This document shows positions 59,095 through 64,000 of a stretch of DNA of 64,000 bases, piece after piece (position 1 is the stretch's first letter; every line of letters starts with the position of its first letter). The notes beneath the pieces were generated by a model that worked only from the letters and a program-made list of their open reading frames with translations, was not told the DNA's origin and made no database searches. The DNA is from Salvia splendens (Eukaryota > Streptophyta > Magnoliopsida > Lamiales > Lamiaceae), in contig NC_056039.1 in NCBI RefSeq assembly GCF_004379255.2, forward strand, positions 29,959,883 to 30,023,882, given 5' to 3'. Both the position numbers and the translations under genes were made by a program.

Positions 59095-59873
59095 ACTCCC
59101 CCACCCATAAAAATCTCCTTGTCCTCAAGGCGAAGGGTGAAAAAACGCAGGAGGAGAAGCTCATAAACCGACGAAAAGAATGCTCGACTGACATCTGACT
59201 CAAAGGCTCTTGCCCCTGGGTCAAATATGTGGATTCCATCGGCTGCACCAAATTGAAGAGTAATACGACACACTTCGACATGGGGGCGACACATCGTCAG
59301 ATCTTGTGTACTTAGAACCTGTATGTCCCTAAAATGGGCCAATTCATTCCTCTTATTAACAGTTCCCATAGTCCATCGACCGATGCCGACATTCACGGCT
59401 GCAGTACTCCATCTGGTAAATCCCTGAGTCAAGCAAAGACAAGTTGCCACTAAGAAATCAGATGCCGCTTGATTGCAACTATCATCCGGCCTAAAAGCAC
59501 TCGGATCAAATATATAAACTCCATTGCTTGCACCAAATTGAAGAGATGCACGGCTCCATTCGGCATTTCTAGAAAAGGACGCATCCTTCATCTTGGGATA
59601 CATATAATCCAAGGGATAACTCTCCACCTCAAGGGTCAGCAGATGCGGCTGTGAAATCGATGTATCAATACTTTCACCCAACAGAATTTGACAAGACTTC
59701 ATATCATCACTATAAGAAAGTGTAGGAGTTGCTGAATATGGAAAATCTTTTATGGATTGTGGGGATTCCAAATAAAGAAAACCATCGCCATCTTCAGCAT
59801 CACACTTTTTGACAAGCTTAATGTGAAATCCGGTGTCGGGATTGGAACAGACTGATGTCGAACGATGATTCAA
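58767..59873 (-). CDS. unknown ORF of the Gypsy element, about 260 element-specific codons
   Basis: A long open frame begins without an ATG (TTG at 59873; stop upstream) and runs through the polypurine tract into the 3' LTR, ending 58767. The first in-frame ATG is at DDMKSC (about 59703). It has two copies of one motif: LQFGASNGVYIFDPSAF...FLVATCLCL and LQFGAADGIHIFDPGAR...FFSSVYEL, about 100 residues apart. No signal peptide, membrane segment, zinc finger or protease motif is seen. The partial copy at 36540-37156 keeps the frame open with few changes. I do not recognise the family; it is not a pol domain and does not look like an envelope. The part inside the LTR is probably read-through. 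Confidence 0.55.
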   Translation of the reverse strand: MNHRSTSVCSNPDTGFHIKLVKKCDAEDGDGFLYLESPQSIKDFPYSATPTLSYSDDMKSCQILLGESIDTSISQPHLLTLEVESYPLDYMYPKMKDASFSRNAEWSRASLQFGASNGVYIFDPSAFRPDDSCNQAASDFLVATCLCLTQGFTRWSTAAVNVGIGRWTMGTVNKRNELAHFRDIQVLSTQDLTMCRPHVEVCRITLQFGAADGIHIFDPGARAFESDVSRAFFSSVYELLLLRFFTLRLEDKEIFMGGGVDRDLNTHTGSIRSRANRTKFTLTSQLLKPKPNSSIPWLHDCRPNHSHATQMSSRAHPSKRRQKPENNISPNLKISSQDISYSKSRIWCISISLSLVSFSYLVILDSIN

Positions 59874-60359
59874 GCTTTTGGAGCTTTTAGAAACTTTACC
59901 CTTTCGGTAATTACTGATGACACTGGAGGAGAACGTTCAGCGGTATCGAATCAAGAGCTGCTCAAATGAGAAGCATGACTATCTTGCTCCTCATCATCCG
60001 ATGACTCAAAAGACAAGGAAGAGTGGGTTGTTGGGTAGGGCGGTCCCATCTCGTCATTCCCTGTGTGAAAAATCTCTGCAGATAATTCAGGATCCGAAAG
60101 GCGCATTGAACTCTCAATTACAATTCCCCCGACCCTTCTTCACTTCAAGCCCCCTACTAGAGTTCAATGTGAAATCTATGCCAACAAGGATATCAGTCCC
60201 AACCAACTCCACCTCCAACTTATTTCCAAACGAAGAATCCATAAACTCAATTGAAGGTAGAACATCTAGCTGATTGTCATCAACCACACGTGCAACTGAC
60301 TCATCAAAGAATGTCGCATCAAATAGCTCCTGTGTGACCTCATCGTTTCGCTGTGTGGC

Positions 60360-61083
60360 AAGCGATTGGTCTCCTGGTTCGCGATTGGGTACGCCGCTGT
60401 GCAGTTGGGGGTCGCTTCTCACGGCCCGTCCATCCTATCCCCATAAACCGCCCATGGAAGGTGGTCTCCGCATAGGGCTTGTAAAATTCAGGGTCGAACC
60501 GCTGATTTACGGCCAACAAGAAATCATCTCAACTCTTTCCTTTGTTAGTTTCCTCCCAATATTCCCTCCAATATGATGCTGGGTGATCGAATAAATATTG
60601 TGTAAGATAAAGACGATCATCTAGCGGTATGTAGTGGTGATTATAGTACTCTTGGATCCTACGAATTCAATCTGGGGCATTCTTTCCGTCGAAACGTGGT
60701 GGCTCTCGGCGGAGGCGTGGTATGGCCCAGGGTTTGATACCTAGCGGTGCGTTTGTGACCGACGGCGGAAGAGACCAGCCCCGTTGCGTTGTTACGACCG
60801 GTTGTTTGTCCGGTGGCTCCTTCGGTCTCACCACAGTGATGGCAGCCGTGAGCTTGGCGAGGGATTCCTCTATGTTCCTATGAACATGGCTAGAATATTC
60901 ATGCTTCGGCGCAGGCGTCTCCGTACCTTGGTCCGACGGTACTTGATGTCTATCTGCGGTCATGTGTCTACTAAAAGCTAGAGTTTCGATCTTCTTAAGC
61001 AACGATTCACGTTGCCGTGCCAAAGCTTGGAGGCTATACTTCGACGGAGGCGGAGCCTCTGAATTCATCGAGTCTAAAGCCAT
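60360..61083 (-). pseudogene. Gypsy gag, truncated by stops
   Basis: ATG 61083 begins MALDSMNSEAPPPSKY, a coiled-coil-like start (LQALARQRESLLKKIETL), then RREPPRFDGKNAPD. TGA at 60669-60667 stands where Trp is expected, and the next codons give IRRIQEYYNHHY, RLYLTQYLFDHPASYWREYWEE and AVNQRFDPE, the usual plant Gypsy gag core. Another TGA follows near 60540. The zinc knuckle is missing and sequence of unknown origin follows down to about 59900. Confidence 0.8.
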
Positions 61084-61189
61084 GGATTGTGAGCGTGGGT
61101 CTTTTGAGGATAGGCGTGGTGGCTTGAGTATGAGTGTTGGAGGGAAATCACTTGTGATGGAGAAAGAGTAAATCAATGGAAGCACCAGT

Positions 61190-61690
61190 TGATAGGATTG
61201 TGTATCCTATCGAAGTAGCAATAGAGCACTCGAACACTCGAACGATTATGAAGAACAGAACGACAATAAACGCTTCCCTAGTGGAGGTTCTACGATTTGG
61301 AACAAGAATGATAATATAAGTTTATTTCATATTTCTCAATGAAAATAATGCTAAACATACCACTAATTTATAGAATCTAGAATGACTAAATAACTAAAAG
61401 ATACGAGAGATAATGATATTGATATACACCAAATCCTTGACTTAGAATAAGAAATACCTTGTGATGATATCTTTAGATTTGGTGAGATGTGGTTCTCGGG
61501 CTTTTGACGTCTCTTGCTGGGATGAGCTCTACTCGACATCTGGGCTGCATGAGAATGATTGGGCCGACAGTCGTGAAGCCACAGTATCGAGCTATTTGGC
61601 CTCGGCTGGAGCAGCTGTGACGTGAGTGTGAATTGAGTTCGGGTTGCTCGACTTTTAGTGCTGCTGGAGTGGGTGTTGAGGTCCCTATCA
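61190..61690 (-). repeat. Gypsy element 5' LTR (501 bp)
   Basis: + strand begins TGATAGGATTG and ends GGTCCCTATCA; same length as 37157-37657. A Stowaway MITE begins two bases after it. Confidence 0.88.
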
Positions 61691-61692
61691 TA

Positions 61693-61945
61693 CTTCTCCC
61701 GTCCCAACTTAATTGTTACTCTTTTCCATTTCGGTCCGTCTCAACTTAATTGTCACACTTTATTTTTACAATAAATGATAAGTAGGTCATACATTCCACT
61801 AACTCACTTTACTCACATTTTATTATAAAACCAATACAAAAAAATGAGTCTCATATTCCACTAACTATTTGAAATCAACTTTTCTTCACATTTCTTAATA
61901 CTCGTGCCAACTCCAAGAGTGACAATTAAGTTGAGACGGATGGAG
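61693..61945. mobile_element. Stowaway MITE (253 bp) abutting the Gypsy LTR
   Basis: CTTCTCCCGTCCCAACTTAATTG and CAATTAAGTTGAGACGGATGGAG are near-complementary ends; TA flanks. Its left TA directly follows the LTR end at 61690. Confidence 0.87.
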
Positions 61946-61983
61946 TAGTTATTAACATATTGTAATAATAAATAATGATAGTA

Positions 61984-62210
61984 CTTCTTCCGTCCATAAT
62001 AGAAGGCACACTTGAGTAATGGCGCGAGATTTCAGAAAATGTAGTTTTGTGTGTTAAGTGAAGAAAAAAATAGTTATATTTAAATTAATATGAGAGATAA
62101 CTTTTTCTATAAAAATGAAATGTGATATATTTTGTAGAACAAACTAAAAATGTGCTTCATGCCACTTTTCTTTTCAAGGTGAATGTGACATTTATTATTG
62201 GACACGGGAG
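61984..62210. mobile_element. Stowaway MITE (227 bp)
   Basis: CTTCTTCCGTCCATAATAGAAG at the left, TTATTATTGGACACGGGAG at the right, TA flanks. Confidence 0.82.
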
Positions 62211-62219
62211 TACTCCTTA

Positions 62220-62524
62220 GGGTGTCCACTATAGGGGGCGGACAGCCCCCTCCCACCGCCGCCCCCCTTCTCGAACCGCCGTGCCGCCGCGTCAGCCGCG
62301 GCTACTGCAATAGACAGCCGCGGCTATAGCCCCACTCCTTCTCTCTCTGCCACCCTCAGCCGCGTCCTCGCCCCGCACGCGGCGATTCCGCGTCCGCCGT
62401 CCCTCCCCTCACCCGCTGCGTCCACCCCCGCGGCGGACACCCTTCCCACTATAAGCCGCCCCGCTTCTGCCCCGCCATCGCCCCGCTCGCGGCTATAGCC
62501 GCGTCCACGTTATAGTGGACGCTC
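62220..62524. mobile_element. GC-rich Harbinger MITE (305 bp)
   Basis: Left GGGTGTCCACTATAG, right-end reverse complement GAGCGTCCACTATAAC; TTA at 62217-62219 and 62525-62527. The interior is a run of CCGCGGC-type motifs. Confidence 0.87.
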
Positions 62525-62527
62525 TTA

Positions 62528-63177
62528 AGATCGGAAGTCTAACTCATTATTTTTTTTTGACGTACCTAACGTATTTATTACTACTAGTACTAGTTAGGAA
62601 ACGAATTTTTTTAGTCCATAATTTAGTATCTTAAAATGAGTATTTTGTAAATACACAATTAAAATATATTAATAAAAGTTTATAAGATATTCATAATTAC
62701 AATTTAATTAAAATGTACTACTAGTATTTATTTGAAAATGAGGTGACAGCACGGACGGTCCGCACCAAGAGTGCCCCCATTTTATTACAGTTTTTAGTTA
62801 TTTTCCAAATGATCAAATTGCACTAAACTATAATGATTATTATACTTTAGTTTTTAAATTCTTATCTCCTAAAAAATCAAATGGTGAAATATAAACTTTT
62901 CTTTTCTATAAAGTCCACTAATAAGTACTCTTAAAAATAGTGATTTTTGGGATGTTACAAGTTTTGATGTGATTATGAGAGAAGAAAAAGAAAAAAAATA
63001 GTTGAAGTAATATTAATGAATAATGTGATTCACATCAATATCAATAGTAATACATGCATTATTTAGTGCAAAATTTTTAATGTAATATTTTAATGCATTT
63101 AATAAATTATAAAACATTTAATCCAGAATGCAAAACAAAAAAGTCAAGATTCAATAGAAGAAACATAATTTTACTAT
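62528..63177. other. AT-rich spacer
   Basis: Nothing recognised; lies 3' of the F-box/LRR remnant. Confidence 0.4.
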
Positions 63178-63755
63178 CTACTGAAGTTGTTGTTGATGTG
63201 CTTTATAATAGTCATATTCATGATATTCAACTTTGAAGGAAGAAGCACCAAATGGATCGCCACCATCGCAATTGGGCCACGGTACATCACTGACTGAGTC
63301 ATTAGGGAGTTTTAGATATTTTATTTGTTGACGACATCTTTTCCCCAAATCCCCTTGAAGATCGAGATCAAAACATTGTCGGATATCAAGTGATTCAAGG
63401 TGTGGACAACCGTCAAGTATGAGTTAAGTCCTTTATTTCTCATCCAATGAGCAAAAACTTGAAGATGGCGTAGATTAGGCATACTTTTGCTAATTACAAG
63501 AGCATACACATCCCGGAGCCGATCATTATGATCATTATATTCATATGTGGGAAGCTTGCACTTAAATCCATTGCACGAGAATGATTTCAACAAAGTGCAA
63601 GAATTACCAGTAGCAGCAATGTGGGGGCAACAATCCCTGGTCTTATAGTAAGGTGCAATTCTTCCGGCTGTCTAAGTTTTGCAACCATTCTAGTTGAACA
63701 AACTCCTGATATGAAAAGGCAAGTTTCAAGTTTAAGTCGTTTAAGATTTGGTGAT
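63178..63755 (-). pseudogene. last exon of an F-box/LRR protein (SKIP19 / FBXL-like), frameshifted
   Basis: The reverse strand after a TTTTGCAG acceptor reads SPNLKRLKLETCLFISG, EELHLTI, then, after a shift near 63625, SCTLLKSFSCNGF and VISKSMPNLRHLQVFAHWMRNKGL. After a second shift near 63425 it reads LDGCPHLESLDIRQCFDLDL, GDLGKRCRQQIKYLKLPND, VPWPNCDGGDPFG and a Tyr/Gln-rich end, TAG at 63180-63178. This is the C-terminal LRR part of plant SKIP19-like F-box proteins, substrate-binding subunits of SCF ubiquitin ligases. The F-box itself would be upstream, beyond the window. Two independent shifts suggest a pseudogene unless they are assembly errors. Confidence 0.78.
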
Positions 63756-64000
63756 CTGCAAAACAACAAATGATTAGATAACTTTAACAAATAGTAAAAG
63801 GAAGCTTACATTGCTTATGTGGATATAAAATGAAGAGAAAATGTTCAAAACAACTCAAATATCTTCTCACGTCTACTACATTATACTCCATTCTTCAACT
63901 AAAAATAGTCTCATGGGTAGTAACTTATTTTAAGCGTGTAATATCTTGTTCTAATCGTATAATATCATGTTTTAGTCGTTATTATGTCGTGTTAAACAAT

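Larger units (their letters stand above)
58595..61690 (-). mobile_element. non-autonomous Gypsy-type LTR element (3.1 kb)
   Basis: Reverse orientation: 5' LTR 61190-61690, primer site, gag remnant, an unknown ORF, polypurine tract, 3' LTR about 58595-59094. No protease, reverse transcriptase or integrase is present. Directly after the 5' LTR (reverse strand) comes ACTGGTGCTTCCATTGA, which looks like a tRNA-type primer site (TGG...), unlike the Copia elements. The left LTR tip is blurred by the microsatellite and I could not identify a target duplication. Confidence 0.85.

Noticed and set aside
58767..59873. Gypsy-associated ORF as an envelope-like gene
   Set aside because: No signal peptide, membrane segment or cleavage site.

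Overview
The window is plant nuclear DNA from a eudicot. A Lamiales species such as a sage is my impression from the repeat types, but nothing here proves it. It shows GT-AG introns, AT-rich intergenic DNA, plant-type host genes, and a dense and partly nested load of LTR retrotransposons, PIF/Harbinger, hAT, Mutator-like and Stowaway elements. There are no operons, rRNA or CRISPR arrays, and I saw no tRNA gene.

Layout. 1-6747: a Ty1/Copia element (Copia-1) lacking most of its 5' LTR, with gag-pol broken by one stop. 6.7-23 kb: mostly AT-rich DNA with a small reverse-strand gene (8744-8971), a decayed Harbinger ORF1 element (about 10.7-12.5 kb), a solo LTR (17173-18617), seven or more MITEs, and an intact two-exon kelch gene (20115-21313). 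23213-33827: one Harbinger element expanded from about 2 kb to 10.6 kb by a Copia-1-type solo LTR (23692-24761) and a full-length Copia-2 (25850-33387) with an uninterrupted 1477-codon gag-pol and a perfect 5-bp target duplication. 35.2-38.8 kb: a mosaic of hAT, Harbinger and Gypsy pieces. 38864-43093: a hAT element with 7/8-matching 8-bp target duplications. 44254-47.9 kb: a host gene for a small membrane protein whose last exon has been tandemly duplicated around a broken Harbinger element. 48154-52913: three more Harbinger elements almost end to end, one (50332-52283) with an intact transposase. 53680-54462: an intact single-exon gene for an acylated-type (MGCC) basic protein. 55.6-61.7 kb: an inverted copy of the 36.5-38.8 kb block, holding a Harbinger ORF1 element and a pol-less Gypsy element. 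61.7-62.5 kb: three MITEs. 63178-63755: the broken last exon of an F-box/LRR gene.

How the parts relate. Host genes supported: kelch, the 8744-8971 small protein, the 44254 membrane protein, the MGCC protein and the F-box/LRR remnant. Nearly everything else is mobile DNA. Two points stand out. Both Copia elements lack a recognisable tRNA primer site after the LTR; in its place is a 14-nt segment exactly complementary to a segment inside their own LTR, which suggests self-priming. The Harbinger transposase and its partner ORF1 are found only on separate elements with related termini, as in a divided transposition system. Duplicated blocks supply empty sites that order several insertions.
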